A stretch of 64,000 nucleotides of DNA. It comes from Branchiostoma lanceolatum (lineage: Eukaryota; Chordata; Leptocardii; Amphioxiformes; Branchiostomatidae). The stretch is from assembly GCF_035083965.1 (NCBI RefSeq), contig NC_089724.1, positions 18,122,974 to 18,186,973 on the forward strand, in the 5' to 3' direction. A program made the position numbers and the translations under genes. Shown here in pieces: positions 23,501 through 38,500 of the stretch. How positions within the stretch are numbered: position 1 is the first letter of the stretch; the number at the start of each line of letters is the position of its first letter. The notes under the pieces are model-generated. The model saw only the letters and a program-made list of their open reading frames with translations, had not been told where the DNA came from and did not search any database.

Positions 23501-26500
23501 CCCACAACTTGCTAGATGTACCTGTTAACTGTATGGCTGACCCTCCTGTCCCTAGGAATCCACACCTTTATCTACCCCTGCGTCCACGCCTGTGGGCCCT
23601 ACTCCAGCAGAAATGGAGAGTGCGAACAGGGAGATCGGGGAGCTCAATGCCAAGGTGAAGGACCTGGAGGAGAAGCTGGACACCATCAAGGTCAAACGTC
23701 TGGAGGACAAAGGCAAACTCAAGGAGTTCGAGAAAAGCAAGATCGAAATTCAGAAGGTGAGATGTAGTTCTTGCAAACTATTTGTGCAGAGAGTAATTAC
23801 ATGTATATTGATTCTACTATACTTAACAGTACATTGCAGTACCTAACAAAAAACCATGTGAGGAAAGTAAGTTGGTAGTTTTAATGTATGGTGTTTCTTG
23901 CATCCTGACACTATCATATGAAACCTTGTGGGTCAATTATAGATTTTCTACCAGTCCTTTAAGAATCATTTCAGATTTAATGAGTGTATGATGTTGATGT
24001 TAATGAATTTCATGTTGGACTGTTTCTTTGTTACCTGGTAACATTCTTAACGACTGCAATTTTTGCAGCTTCAAGAGTTTAAGAGCAAGATGCAAGAGGC
24101 CAAGAATGATCTCGAGAAACAGCTGAAAGAGGCAAAGAAGGTAAGGATGGATTTAAAACAATCATGAAAACATTGCCTTTTTCTAAATCATTCACTCCAT
24201 ATAAAGCCTTATTTTTTAACTGTTTCATAAATGTTACCAGTGAGTGTAATGTCCACCAGCTATCAATCCACCATTTTACTAAGATTAAACCAAAAGTCTT
24301 TATAACAGTGTTCACTCCAGTGTTCAGTAATTGATAAAGGGTCTTGGTCTCTTCCATCCTCATGTCGTTTATAGGAAGCCAAAGAGGCTCTTGATGAAAA
24401 GGAGCAGTTTGAGGAGGAGATGAAGGATGTGACAGAGACCATCGAGATTGCCACCCTGGATAAGGAGATGGCTGAGGAGAAGTGTGAAGCCCAGCAGCTA
24501 GAGATCGACCAGCTCAGGGAGAAGCTGGAAGAGGCACAGACGGATCTTGAGCTTCTTAAGAATGAAATTGCCACTTCAGGTATTAAGAATTTATAGACTG
24601 TATCACCCAACAGTGTCTTATTGAATGTACATGTATATTATCCTTTTCTGTTCCTTTTCTATTTAAAGTTATAATGAAACCTTTGAGTCATAGAAAGGAG
24701 ATGTATCCTTCATTCAGTATTTAGTAAGAAAGAGATGTTGTCACTTATCCTATCCAACATTTGTTACGGTTTATTAACATAGCATACACTCTGTATCACA
24801 TCTGAAAATCATGAATGATGCTGTTTCACTAGTTATACAGCAGCACTTGAAGTTTCAGTTATAATGATCAACAATGTTAAACCATGTTAATTCATGTGTC
24901 ATTTGTAGTTCTTGGGAAAATGACAGCTAGGAGACTGGTATTCGACCGGTTTTGACTTTATTGTCTTTTTCATGTTAATTCATGTAGTTCAGTAAATTCT
25001 TGTACTTCCAACACCAACACCTAGATGGCTCTTCTGAGAAATTCTCACCATGACCTCATTGTAACAATTATCTAGTATTGGCAAAATAGATATTTCTATG
25101 TCAAGCTGGTATCACAAACTGTGTTGTATAACCCACCAGGCACAGAGGGTGCTGCTACCAGCTTCCAGGTCAAACAGATGGAGGAACAGAACAACCGACT
25201 CCGCGATGCTCTGGTCAAGTAAGTGTTCCATCGTGGATGGTCAATCCAGTAGTCCTATAATTCACTGACAATAACAGTTACTGCCGCTTGGAACTCCTGT
25301 GACCAAAAAGACAGGTACACTTACCCTTGCCAGTTGCCATGCACTGACTTACATGTATGCCCCTGTGCTGTACTGTGCAGGATGCGCGACCTGTCCCAGT
25401 CTGAGAAACAGGAGAACCAGAAGCTTCAGAAGGAGATTGACAAGACCAACTCCCAGCTGAAGACCCTGACTCAGCAGAAAGAGAAGCTGTCCAAAGAGGT
25501 GGAGGAGACAGAGGCAACTGTGGACGAACTAAAGGAACAGGTAGGTTCTGCTGGTATTCTTCAAATACAATGCAATATAATCCTAATCTAAGCTTAAATT
25601 TTTACTTTTTATTTTATACTCATGCTAAGTCCACTAACCTTATTTTCAGTCGAGTCATGTGCCATCATCAGGATAGTAACTCAGTGACAGGGTCAAACTT
25701 GTCTAGAGGTCTTAATCCCCCCCCTCCTCCGACCCTTTTGGAAAGAAAGCTTAAAGTAACGTTGATCGTGCATCGGACCTACTCAGATGAAATTGAAGTA
25801 TGCTAATTTACTGTATACCTTGATGATACATGTACATAAAAAAGGCTTGTCTTTATGAAGACATGATGTTTTAAATTCTAGCTTTAATGAAATGTCAATT
25901 TGCCCCCCCTCCCTTCAGGTTGATGCTGCCCTTGGTGCTGAAGAGATGGTGGAACACCTCACAGAGAGGAACCTGCAGCAGGAGGAGCGCATCCAGGAGC
26001 TGGAGGAGCAGGTCGGCGACCTGGAGGCCATGCACGAGATGGACGAAGAGATGCAGGAGAGCGCCCGCGACAACGAGATCGAGATGCGGGAAGAAATCGA
26101 CATGGCCAACTCCAAAGTTCGGGAGGTAGGAATTAGCTGTTTTGTAGGATGTATTGTTTACAATAGGATGTCAAGTATTATCCACATGTGATCTTATGAG
26201 AAAGCCACCTCACATGTGTAAAAGACTATGAGTATCTAAAGGGACAGATCTAATTCTGTCATAAGGCAGTCTTGAGCAGGCAACCAGACTGTGTGCATCT
26301 ATTCATTCTGCAGTCGTACACAAGTTATTGTTGTGATTCGTTGATGATATTCTTGCCATGTGAAAGAATCTTTACATACCATGCATGAATACGTTACCTG
26401 ACCTTCCCTCCCCCCTGTCTGTCCCCTCAGTTCCAGCGGAAACTGGAGGCGTCTCAGGAGATGATCGCAGACCTGCAGCAAACCATCAACAAGTATAGAG

Positions 26501-29500
26501 ACCTTACCACTCAGCTCAGGGTTAGTACATTATATGTGTTGTTTAACCCCCTGTCAAAGCAGGAAAATCAATCTGCCGACAAGTGGCAAGCTCTAAATGT
26601 GACTTTTGCTAGTAATGCGTCCTGGTATTCTCTCAATCATCTTACAGTTTTTAGAAATACAGACAAATTTGATCCATTTATACCTTTGTGTTGGAAGAAA
26701 GTTTAGCATACTATGATAATGACCAACACAGATGAGCTTCCATGACTGTATGACAGGGCATAAGACTAGTAAAATATCTTTGGGGAGAGTGTAACTTGTT
26801 CTGTTGAAGGCTTTTGTATCAGAAATAGTTTTAAACATTTCTGTGTGTCATGTGCTTTATTGATATTTTGTCCTCAGGAGAAGAATGAAGACCTTGCAGA
26901 GCAAACAGCAGAATTGGGGAAACAGGAGCCTACCACTCCAGTGGAAACTTTCGACTTCAAGACCAAGTTTGCAGAAGTCAAGGCACATGCCAAGGTTAGT
27001 GCTCACTCAGTAGCATTTTAAGCTTCTGTAGGACGATAGAGGAAGTTATCTGTTACAGTTTTTCAAGAGTTTTGATTTACTAGTAGTCAGGAATCTGCTA
27101 GAAATATAAAGCGTCTTGTGTCTTGTAGTAAACATGTCATATTTGTTTATTCTGTGCATCCCTTCAGCAAATAGACATGGAGCTGCGTAAACTGGAGGTA
27201 CAGCAGGCCAACCAGCATGTCAATCTGCTGTGTGCCTTCATGCCGGACAACTTCCACCGCAGAGGAGGTTAGTTTGTCATCAGACTCTTACACAGTCTGA
27301 CGTGTGTGTCTGCATGTTTCTGAAATTCAGTAAGCAAGAACAAGCCTGAAATATGGTAGATTTATGACAGTTAAGATAAAGTGATGTTTTAAAGCTACAA
27401 AGTTTTTTTAACGGTATCATTGATATCTAATGTTTAGTCCGGAAAATGTTAATTGTTCTTGCCACTAAGATTTTATTCCTACCCCCTCCCCCAGGTGACC
27501 ATGACTGTATCCAGGTGCTGCTGCTCATCCCCAGGATGGTGTGTAAGGCTCAACTGCTGGCAGACCAAGTCAGGGATAAGGTAAGTCACTGTCTTGTACC
27601 CAATAGAAGTCTACATGTAGTACCCCTGTATTATCATATCTTGATAGACAACCATGATTAGATTTCGTAAATTTGACGTAGTAGCTAATGCTATGTCTTG
27701 CATTTTTATGTGTAAAGTTCTGTCAAAGATGGTTTATCAGCACACAGGTGAAGCAACAGAAGTGTTTGTCTTGCAGCATGAGTCAATACAAGAACAGTTG
27801 TACGGGCCTGAGGAGGGGGAAGAGGGAGAGAGCCAGGTTGTCTGTTATGGTTTGGGAAATTCAATGTAGAAGGGAGGTGATAACATGGTGAACAAACCGT
27901 AAGGGTGCAGTAGTGTAAGCAATAGAAAAGAGGGTTTCGGTTGCTTTTAGTGTTGGTTGCCATAAGTATGGCAAAAGGTGAAGGTTTTTTGCTTGTTCCA
28001 TAGAGCAAATGGTGGTCTGATTTCTTTATATTTTCCTGAGGCTTGTGGTTTTGTGGGCAAAAATACAGATGTGTGTTTTGTGGTGCCATGTCCATGTATT
28101 TCCCTGTTTTTCTCTGACTGCTTGTAGAAGGAAGATATGACACTTAAGTAGCATTGGTGGTAGATGTTGGGTGGACAAATGCTTTAAATGCTGTGCGTGT
28201 TTAACCAGTTTCCAGGTGGTCATGCCCATAAAACCTCAATGTGATCTGCTTAGCTCATCTGAGCAAGAATGTCCAGCTTGTTTCTTTGAATCCCGAGACC
28301 TTGCTAACTTCAGTGTCTATTTTTCTTGTGTGCGTGTCTGTGGCCAGCAGTTTGAGCTCCCGCAAGGCGGTTTAGACCGGACGCAGGTGGTGCGCAGCCA
28401 TGTCGGAGAACAGCTGGGTTTTGCCAACCATCTCATCTACTCACTGGCCATCTTCCAGTCCATCCTGCACAAATATGACAAGTAAGACCAACACAGATTC
28501 TCTGTTTTATAGTTAAGTTTCAATGATGTTGCCTTGCAAATAGCAAATGATTCCAGACCGCATTTAATGTAAAGAAAGCTTCACCCAGTATCATGAAACC
28601 AGGCTGGATTTTGGCACAACCAAGCTACCGGGTACAAAATACCTTCTCTCTGCTGCCTAAGCTTATCTTGAATATAGAGTTGGTGCAGGGAGAATGCAGT
28701 ATCTATTCTATATGCATCTAAAAATCTGTAGCACTGAAAATATTACAGTTGGTTTTGTTCATGTTGTTGTTGTCATTCCTCACCGTTGTTGTTGTTGTTG
28801 TTGTGTTCTAGAGCCCTGAACTCCTGCTCTATGGAGCTGTACATGAAGGTGGGGACGCTGTACCCAGAGATGGCCCTGCATGAGAGGGCCCTGGATCACC
28901 TCATCGACCTCCTGAAGAAAGATCAGGTATGGTGGGCACACTTCCTCAGCTCAGGGTCTCCAGTAGAGCTGTGAAACTAAAAAATTTTAGGTACAGGTAA
29001 AGGTACAGGTACACAGGTTTAGGTGCAGGTCCGGACCTGTACCTTAACTACTTGTTCAGAAAATGGTACATTTTCAATAAGGACAAAAGCATGTTTGAAC
29101 TGGTAACAACATAATATTTAATTGTGCTATGTATTATTTTGATGAAAACACAGATGAAAATTTGACTCCAGCCTTAAAAATGTGTTTTATGTGGCTTTAG
29201 AGTAGTTTTATCTGTCAAAGTGGCCATCCCCTGAGTCAGGCTTGACCTGATTAGTACCGGTCCAGCACCAGTCCAGCAGGGGTCAGGTATTTTGGACCTG
29301 TACCTAATTGAGGTGCAGGTAAACATGTCGCACATAAGCACGTCGACCTACCTAATTGATTGTACCTGATTGTACCGGTACTGTAGCCGAACGGTGTACC
29401 GGTACACAGCTCTAGTCACCAGATGAATGCTTTCCTGCAGTGTCCCAAAGAGGACCATACTTTAACTTTTGTTTCATTTTACCATATTGAATATACAAAT

Positions 29501-32500
29501 ACTTGACAAGTGATTAAGCAGTAGGCAAATGAAAGTGCTGCTGTGTTATTTGTTAATATTAGATACAGCATCTGAACCAGATGTTTTTCATTGTAACAAG
29601 ACTTGAGAATTAACAATAAATCATGTTATTGCAGCTGGATGAAACAGTGTCCATGGAGGCATTGAACAAGGCTATCGCTTTCTACCAGGTATGTATTGAC
29701 ACATTTAAGGAAGACATTTAGTTAATAGTTGTTGATCTGTGTACTTGTGTGGTCTTTCCTGTGTTCATCTATCTTTCACCAGATATAGTCATTTGTTCCT
29801 GTCTCATTCTTTCTACAGTGCTTTATGTTTTAATAAGTGTTCTGTCTTTTTTGCTTTTCACCATCATGTCTTTGTTGCATTCTTCTTATAAACTATTATA
29901 CATTGACCAGATGGCAAGGCACCTTTCCTCTTTCAAAATTGTTTGCATAAGGAAGATGTTTCAGTGCTGCTTTTTTCACCTGGCTGCATTGTATATTTTG
30001 CTGCCAACACCGATGGTTCTCTGCCCCCTCTAAATAGAAAGCAAGAGCACATACTATTATAGTTATCAAATTTTGAAATCAGTTAGCCACATCATAGTAC
30101 TATAGCTGAAACTTAGAGATAGCCTAGACATACATGGATATCTTGATATTGTACAAACCTAAGTTCAAACTAACACTTTTTGCCATTCTTTGTTACTGGA
30201 CTGCAGCAATTGTTAACGATATATGTAAGTAAGTTACCAAGAAGCCCAGGCTTTTAGTTGGGGATTTTGGTCTTATTTCTGGCAAAACACAACACTGCAT
30301 TCTTCAGCTAGAAAGAGGAGAGGCACAGTCACCTAGTTGTTTCTTGTGCAAGTAGTAATTTTTTCTTGGTGAAGTGGAGGGTTTTACATCTTACCACGTT
30401 CTCTACAGGCTGCCAGAGACTATTTGGAAGCTCAGAAAAGGCCCAAGGTATCATCTCTTGCAACAACACCTCATAAGCTAACTATTTTTCACGCCCCCCC
30501 CCCTCCCCCCATGGAAAGTTTGTACCATTGTGCACCTTGGTATGCCTGTGACAGCATGAAGACGGATTCCCCATTCATTTTTTTTCCTGCAATATTCTAG
30601 TATCCAGCATTTTTGAGGCTAGTCAAAATGTCCATGACATACAGATACTGTATGTCTTAACACAGTTAGAAACTGGAAGGAAATACCAGTGAATTCTACG
30701 AAACTTGAACTTGCCATTCCAAGATTGTCTAATATGTTGTACTTTAGATTTTATTTCATTAACTACTAATTCATCACAAATACATGAAGCATTGTGCAGT
30801 TAGTGGGAAGATTGGCTGCTTAATTTTAAATGTTCCAAGCAAAAGAAATGACTAAAGATAGTGTGATATTGTAACATTGGCACCTGGCATGGTGATCAAT
30901 TTATCATAAAATCATGGCTGCAGTTAATGACGGTCAGATGTGAAGCTACCCATTATTACTGTTTCTTAAGAAATTATAAAAGCTACATTGCTGTCATCCT
31001 ATTACTGTTCTCATCTCTCTCTCTTCACCATGCACCAGATTTGCCATACTGTTGTATCTCCTGGCCATTGCTCAGAGCATGGGCCTTATAATTCACATTG
31101 CCTTGAGTTTAACCGCCAGTCTTCTGTTGGAATGCACTGATTTGTAAGACATAGGAATGTTGTTGTCTTATTTTGGAAGTACATGTTCAGTATAGGTATG
31201 ATTATGTACTTCCTGCCATACATTGTAATTAAGACAATGATATTGATTACCAGGTTTGTAGCCAATTGTTTCGTACTTATAAGGTATTTTCCAATCAAAA
31301 GAAAAAAAGGGACACTAGTTGAAATGTAATTAGAGCAGGAACCTATTGGTTGGACAGCAGAGCCAATGCAAAGTTTTTCTTTTCAAAATTCTGTGAACAT
31401 GTTGAAAAAGAGCATGAATATCACTCTTTTACGTCAGAAGCTCATGTCTTGTGAAACCAAAACTTTTGTCTTTTCCTGAGTCTTGTCAGTTACTGTAACA
31501 GTCTGTGTAAACAGTAACTGTTGTACATTGTTGTGCAGAGGCCAAAAACATTTTAAAGCTGTAGATACTGTAGATGTTACCCCCAAACTCAGCTGGTTAA
31601 CTTGGCCCACCCCTTTCCCTCCCTGTAGCACCTGTACAGTGTGCACCTGATGAACGAAGTGGTGGACTGTACCACTCTGCTCGGGGACCACCTGCGCATC
31701 ACGTCCGCGGCGCAGGACAGCGTCCAGACCGACCTGAACCGCCTGAAGGTGCTGCTGCACCCCGGACAGGAGACCAGCGACTTCGCCATCCTACTGAAGG
31801 ACCTGGAGACCTCTAATGGGGACTGTAGACAGTTCGCCAAGAAGGTGAGAGTGCTATTTTACTACTTCATGACATGAGGTTTGCAACTAAGGTAAAGAGA
31901 AATGCTTTCAGAACAAATCATGCAAATTAGATCTTCATTTTATAATTATAGATACTAGTTACATTCAATTTGTATCTGGCTCTTATATTTCATGTTTGTA
32001 CGGTTTTAAAAGAATGATCATATTATATGTATAGCTATGGCTGTTACATATGTATGTAATGCAAAATTAAAGACTCTCTGAAGCATGTTCAATATACGAT
32101 ATAACCTTGGTGTGTACAATTACATGGGCTACCGGTATTACACAGAACTTGTTGCCCGTCTATTTGATGAGCTGTACTTTTGGGTGTAAGAGCTAGAGGG
32201 CCGTACAGTAACTGATTTTGTGTTGTGCTGTTTTCCAGATTAAGAGACACATGCCTGGTGAGGAGAGCTCCAGGACCCTGTCCTTTGGACAAGAGGTACA
32301 TGTAAGCTCTGTCCCTGATTCTTCTGGTGTCGTGTCACATTCATGACATCACCTTCATCTTCTCTGCCTTCTTCTCTCATGCCTTCATTTGACTCCACTT
32401 GTACCTTACAAGTTGTTCTGATTGAATAGTATCTAGTATCACTTAATCTTTAACCTTCTTGCTGTGGAATATTTAATTCACCAAATTTGAATGTTGTGGT

Positions 32501-35500
32501 GCTTTCAGCAAAGGGAATGTTAAACATTAGGTAACCACTTCATTGAGATACACAATATACAGCCAATGTATGTTTAATAGTACACATTTGGGCAAGCATT
32601 GCTAAATTTCAGAGATTACATAAGAATATAGTAACCACAGTATGCTGCTTCCAGAATAAGTGTTGTAAATTGTTTTGAAAACTTAAGGTATATGTTAAGG
32701 TCAGAAGTTTATGAATGCGTTATGATGATGTATTACATAAGGACAAGTGACTAGTAAGCAGCAAGCAACGTTACTACACATAACTCATATAAACTGGTGG
32801 ACATTGTCGTCTCAAGTAACCCCCAGCAAGCTCGAGTTAACCAATGCAGAATCAACCAGGACAATGCAAAACTAGCCTGGTAACCAAACCTATGATAGCT
32901 CCCGAGTCTCCTTTCCACAAATAGCGGAGAGGAGACTCTGGAACTATGACAGGTTTGGATACCAGGCTAGTGCAAAACTAGTATACAGATGCTGTAAAGG
33001 TAACAGGTCAGGTGAAGGGGAGTGAGTTTGTTTATTGTGCACCTGCAGGTGCAGGACTCTCTGGCCGACTGTGCCAAACACCTGGACCGGCTGGTCAGGT
33101 GTCTGCAGGACATCACAGCAGGTGCCATGTCTCAGGCTGCCTTACTTGGTGGTGCGTATATGTGTGATGTATACCTACTGTATGGAATATCACAGTCTGC
33201 ATTTCTCAGTGCTACATGGTACACATACTGTGTGTGTCAAGTGCACTTTGTGTGTAGTGATTTTCTTCATATGACCCCTTGTTAGCCCGGAATAGATGTA
33301 ATCGCCTTGTCATTTAACTTACTATCATAATAAGTATTTAGAACACTATAGTCTCGACTAGAATAGCAGTTGGTATGTTACCTTGTCCCACTGGAGGTAA
33401 AAGGTTATCACTCGATCCACCAGAATACATAATGATGACGTGCTGTACCATACTGTTGAAATGAAATTTATTGACCAGAATTCAAAAGACCTCATCACAA
33501 CACCCCCCCCCTTTTTGTAACGATCTTGCTCAATGCAAGGCCGTAGGGGGCCACTTCTAAGCATTGAACTAATTGAACTAATGTAGCTTGTTGACTTGCT
33601 TGTTTTACAGACAACGAGGGTATCCAGGCCAAGAAGCTGGAGGAGCTAGCCTTCAAGGTGTCGGACCAGGTGTACGGCAAGGACGACACAGGCCCGTTTG
33701 AAGCCATGAGGTCAGCATCTGAACCACACTGCATACAATGTCATTCCTGTGGACATCAGAGGACATCAGAAAATAACATTGACATTTATAGCTTAAAACA
33801 ACCAACCAACCAACCAACCAACCGACCGACCTAACAATCAATACAACATGTAGATCAAATTGTGATATCTTAGCAATTATAGGAACTTTAAGTACTGATG
33901 ACTATTTTTTTTAAAGATATTGCAATAATCACTGTTATGCATCTAATTGTACTCACATAAGAAATTGAAGACCGGTCCGACATGTTGTTTTCACATTCTA
34001 AAGATAACAACTGTAGATGTACAAATATAGAAAGAATATAAAAGACATCTTATTCATAAAGGTTCACTTCCTTGTCATTTGTTCTACAGGATGTCGTTCT
34101 CCCTGCTCATCATAGCAATGAATAAACTGTCAACTGCCATGATGGAAGGAGAATATGATTTCCAGGGGCCACCTGAACCTAAGGTAAGCCACTACATCTA
34201 TTGAGCCGTCTGATTCTTTGATATTTTTAGAGTTTATTGTAAATAAGAAGTACTAGGAAAGATGACGATTTAAGTCAAATTTAATGCCACAAGGGGTGTT
34301 GGTGTTCTGGAAACACAGGAGCTACAAAATATATATTTGGTATACTTTATGGTATCCTCTTAAGTTGCACTATGTTTGATGATTCTTTCCCTTGATTTTG
34401 TTTGAAATTGTTTGTAATTCCTCTCTTCTACATACATTGTATTTAACATGGTCTTAGTTTGCTGGCTTTGAAGTTTGATATAAATCAAGTCTTCCTTCTC
34501 CTGTTGCAACATTATTACACCTTTGACTGTCATAATCACAGCTTGTGATGCCTACATACTAGAGCATAATTATAATAACTTGCATGGATGGAGACTACAC
34601 AAGTACACTTCTAGTGCACACCAGGCTGTAGTAATTGTACACACTTAGCAATCCTACATATTTTTAGAGATGAACGTACCGTGTCATTTGATCATTTATG
34701 TGCTTGGCTTTGAACTTTCTTACCTTCGAAATTAACAGACGCAATATCTGTAAAGCAGCTGTGTAATCATATACATGACATGTACATGAAAATAGGACAA
34801 TTTTCTGAGTAACATTTGTCAGACACCTCACTTACAATTTCTCATAACAGTGGAATTTCCTTGAAACTTCCTTTTCCTCAAATCTTATTCCTTCATTTAC
34901 TTTAATTTCATTGCACCTGTGTTTGTCGGTCCCCTACTTTAGTTATTACACTTTTCTGCAGAGACATATTCAGTCAAATTTCCTGAAAATTTTCGGACCC
35001 AACAGTGTTAGGAAAATCTCTGCTTAAGTCATAAACATATCTTATCTATTCATGTTGATTTCATTGTAGCCAATAATTTTAGACCATGAATATTCTCTAT
35101 TTTTGGTGTTTAACTAATAGTTGCTTAGACTCACATGGCAGCATATTTTAATGCTGTGCTCTCCATACATTTTAAACAACCCATAAACCACCATACAGAT
35201 GAACACACAGGAAGTGATAATGAAATAACACATAGACTGGTACAGTTGTACATAGCTCCTATGTCCACCATGTGTGCTTGTGTTGTGTGTCACAGAATAA
35301 TATCATAATTAATGTGTTTTTTTTTACTGTTCTACCATGATCATATTTCATGATATATCTCAATGTTTGAAACATATCCCAAACGTCTATTTTTCATTGC
35401 TATTGTTCTCGTTTGATAAGACAAAGATTGTAACTCAAGAATATAATGGAAAAGTGAGATACATCATGAACAAGGGAGTGGGAACTGTGTGGGTATAACA

Positions 35501-38500
35501 GCTAAAAATTATGAATAGTAACATAACATCCAAGCAGACGTAAGGATCTGGCTCATTATCGAAGTGATTCATGCTTGTTTTTGCAACATTTAGTATTCTT
35601 ACAAGGATGCGTTACAAATATACTATAGAAAAGAGAACTAAATGTTGCAAAACAGGCATAAAACACTGAGAATGGGATGGATCCTTACATCTGCTTGGAG
35701 ATTAATGTAACCCACCTCTATGCCTCTGGGATTAGTTGTACCATGGTATCGCTGCTGGAAACTTGAGCAGTACAGCTCACTGTGAGTCAACTTGTTTCAA
35801 AAAGTCAGAAAAAAATATTTCTCACTGTCACACCATTTTGGAGTCTTGTCTTGCCTGTGCAATGTATCATGAGTTCCCAGATATTGATGGTATTTCAACT
35901 GATGTAAAACTAGTTTCGTCTTTATAACATAGCATAATGTAATATTACTGACACTTGAGTTACAATGAAAGTTTTTTGCAGTAACATCAAGTGAACACAG
36001 TTGTTGTGGGTGGGTTTGGTGAAAACACGTTCTTTGTATAGGCATGTTTTTTTTTTTTTTGTCAGGAAATAAATTGTTTGGTTTAGTGGGTTTTGATTTT
36101 TTACACTTACCTATATTATACTATTTATATATTTTACACTTATATATAGTAATAATTCATTGGTCCAGGTATGAATATCTCACCTGCAGATTGTTAGTTC
36201 AGTGTGACCTGAATTGATTTCCCAACACAACACAAAACCTTGTTCCTGTCTGTGTGAGTCTCGCACAAACTCCTGATATATGGTTGGGCATAGGTAGTAT
36301 GTACACGTCCAGCAAATATGCAAACATAAAATGTAGGTGCAACCAGTCACCTCAGTTCTTACTTATATGTGGTCCAGGAACATACTATTAATCTAAAATC
36401 CTTATTTATCATGGCGATGAAAAGCAAATTAAGAACAAAGACAGAAGAAGCAAAAAAAGAAACTTTCCTCAAATATGTGGCCTTTGTAGGTGTTGTGATT
36501 TTGATTTTTCAGCATAATAATCAACTAATCACAAGTAAACTCATGTTCATCACCAGTACATGTTCTGACCTGGTAGCTAGAGTCATTTCCATGTAGAAAC
36601 CATAGGACTCAAACAATGTGTTGCCATGGAAACGTTACCCTACATGATTGCAGGCTGTTCTGTCCTCTTGTTGTGGCCCTTTCTCCTGAAAATGCCAGCC
36701 CACTTGTAGAACATCCCCTCTGTGACCACATATAATCTAGTGTGTGTCTTCAATGGCACGGCCCACGCTAACCCTCACTATCCTGTGTGTTCTCGGCTGC
36801 TAGGATACTCGTCCATACGCTGTCCACTTCCTCCGACCGTCAGCCACTGATAAGTACTCCTCTCTATCGACTTCTTTAAGTGTACGTGTGCATGCACCTT
36901 CTCTGCACATGCACCGCTGCATGCCACATGTTCAACATGGCTGACTTGCTCCCTTACATCTTCAGTGCCCTTAACAGCCTTTACTTTCTTTTCTCTCCAA
37001 GACATAATGATAACCCATACAGGGGTAGCAATTCATGTACCTCAATTTTTCAGAGGCTCAGCTTATTTCTCTAAACCCTACATTTATCACCACTTTTCAT
37101 GATGACCTTAATCATGATATCTACATGTAACATCATCTCCCATACCTTAAGTTCTGCCTTTCTGTAACAGTTATTGTTTAACAGTTACAGGTGCGTTCTT
37201 TTTGGGATGTTTTCTCTTTTTAATGCCCATCTGCTACAAACTTTTTGACCATTGTCATCAATTCCATATTTCTTACACTTTCTACACATTTTGTTCTTAA
37301 GTTTCAACCTTTACAAACTTCTGAAATCTACTCCTCTCTCCCGGCTGAAGTTGATATTCTAAAGGATGGAATAATCATCAATGCTCGCTGCAGTCAGTGA
37401 CTTGTTGGTCAGTGTAGTGCACAACTTGGCCTCTATATATACTACATACATCCCTACTGCTAATGTCATTCTTCTTTTTGTACGTCCAAAGCCCCAACCA
37501 CCGGTGGCGATCCGAGCGATGAAGGTAAAGGGGGAGATCCTGGACTCGGAGGGCATGGGGCTGAAGCTGGAGGATAGGGAGACAGTCATCCGGGAACTCA
37601 AGAAGTCACTGAAAATCAAGGTTTGGTTACTCCCATATGTGTGGGCCTGAGACGGCATGTAGACTGTAGTGTTAGTGTTACATGTCAGATGCTATACCTA
37701 TGACCTACAAACTGCCAGCATCTTTAACTACTAGTATATAGTATTTAGTATGCTCAAGTTGTTCAAAATGAAGAAGGATGTAGAGTGTAAGATATGAATG
37801 AACAATGGTGGCAAACAAGCATTCTCGTTTGGTTTTCATGTATGTTTTCTTTCATTTTGGACAACTGGGCTTCTCTTCTTAGCTCAAAAGCACCCAGAGC
37901 ATTTTATGAGGCTTGAAAACTAGAAATATTCTAGTTGCTGTAATCTTAATGAAATCAACATTTAATGCCACTGTTTACCATATTTGTGTGATAATTTCAT
38001 ATCAAAAGTGTCCAAAAGTGGCACAAATGTAAGCTATACGGTGATCCCTTATGTTTCACGGGCCTAGTGTAATAGATCGATCCTATAGCCCCGCCCACCT
38101 CCGTCAAAATTTAGAAATGGAGAATAAAAACATAAAAATGCAAATATTTCACGGACATCCAGTCACTCTCTCATTGGTATAGCCGCTAAATGTGATGGAC
38201 AGTCAGGATCAGTCTATTAGCGCATGGATTTTCTATCAGTTCTCACCACACAACGACATCCCATCTTTGCTCCTTAAATGTCGATATGCAATGTAATAGT
38301 GTTATTGAATCTTACTAAGTGTAGTAATGAATAGAAAGCAGAGTTTTTTAATTCGAGTTTCAAGCCTCATAAAATGCTCTGGGTGCCTTTAAGTTATAGA
38401 CTATGTATTGCACTATGCAAGGTTATAAAATGCTTTAGCACATCTCTCTAATGTTGCTGTTCATTGTCTCCCTAACCTTGTGCCTGCCCAGTGTGACGAA

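Noticed and set aside
35736..36045. ORFs around the 3.3-kb DCTN1 intron
   Set aside because: Low-complexity, no splice borders in phase, no similarity to dynactin.
36620..36633. X-box-like GTTGCCATGGAAAC in a DCTN1 intron, and similar CCATGG-centred sites near 12805 and 40198
   Set aside because: Not near a promoter. Such near-palindromes recur by chance in this AT-rich sequence.
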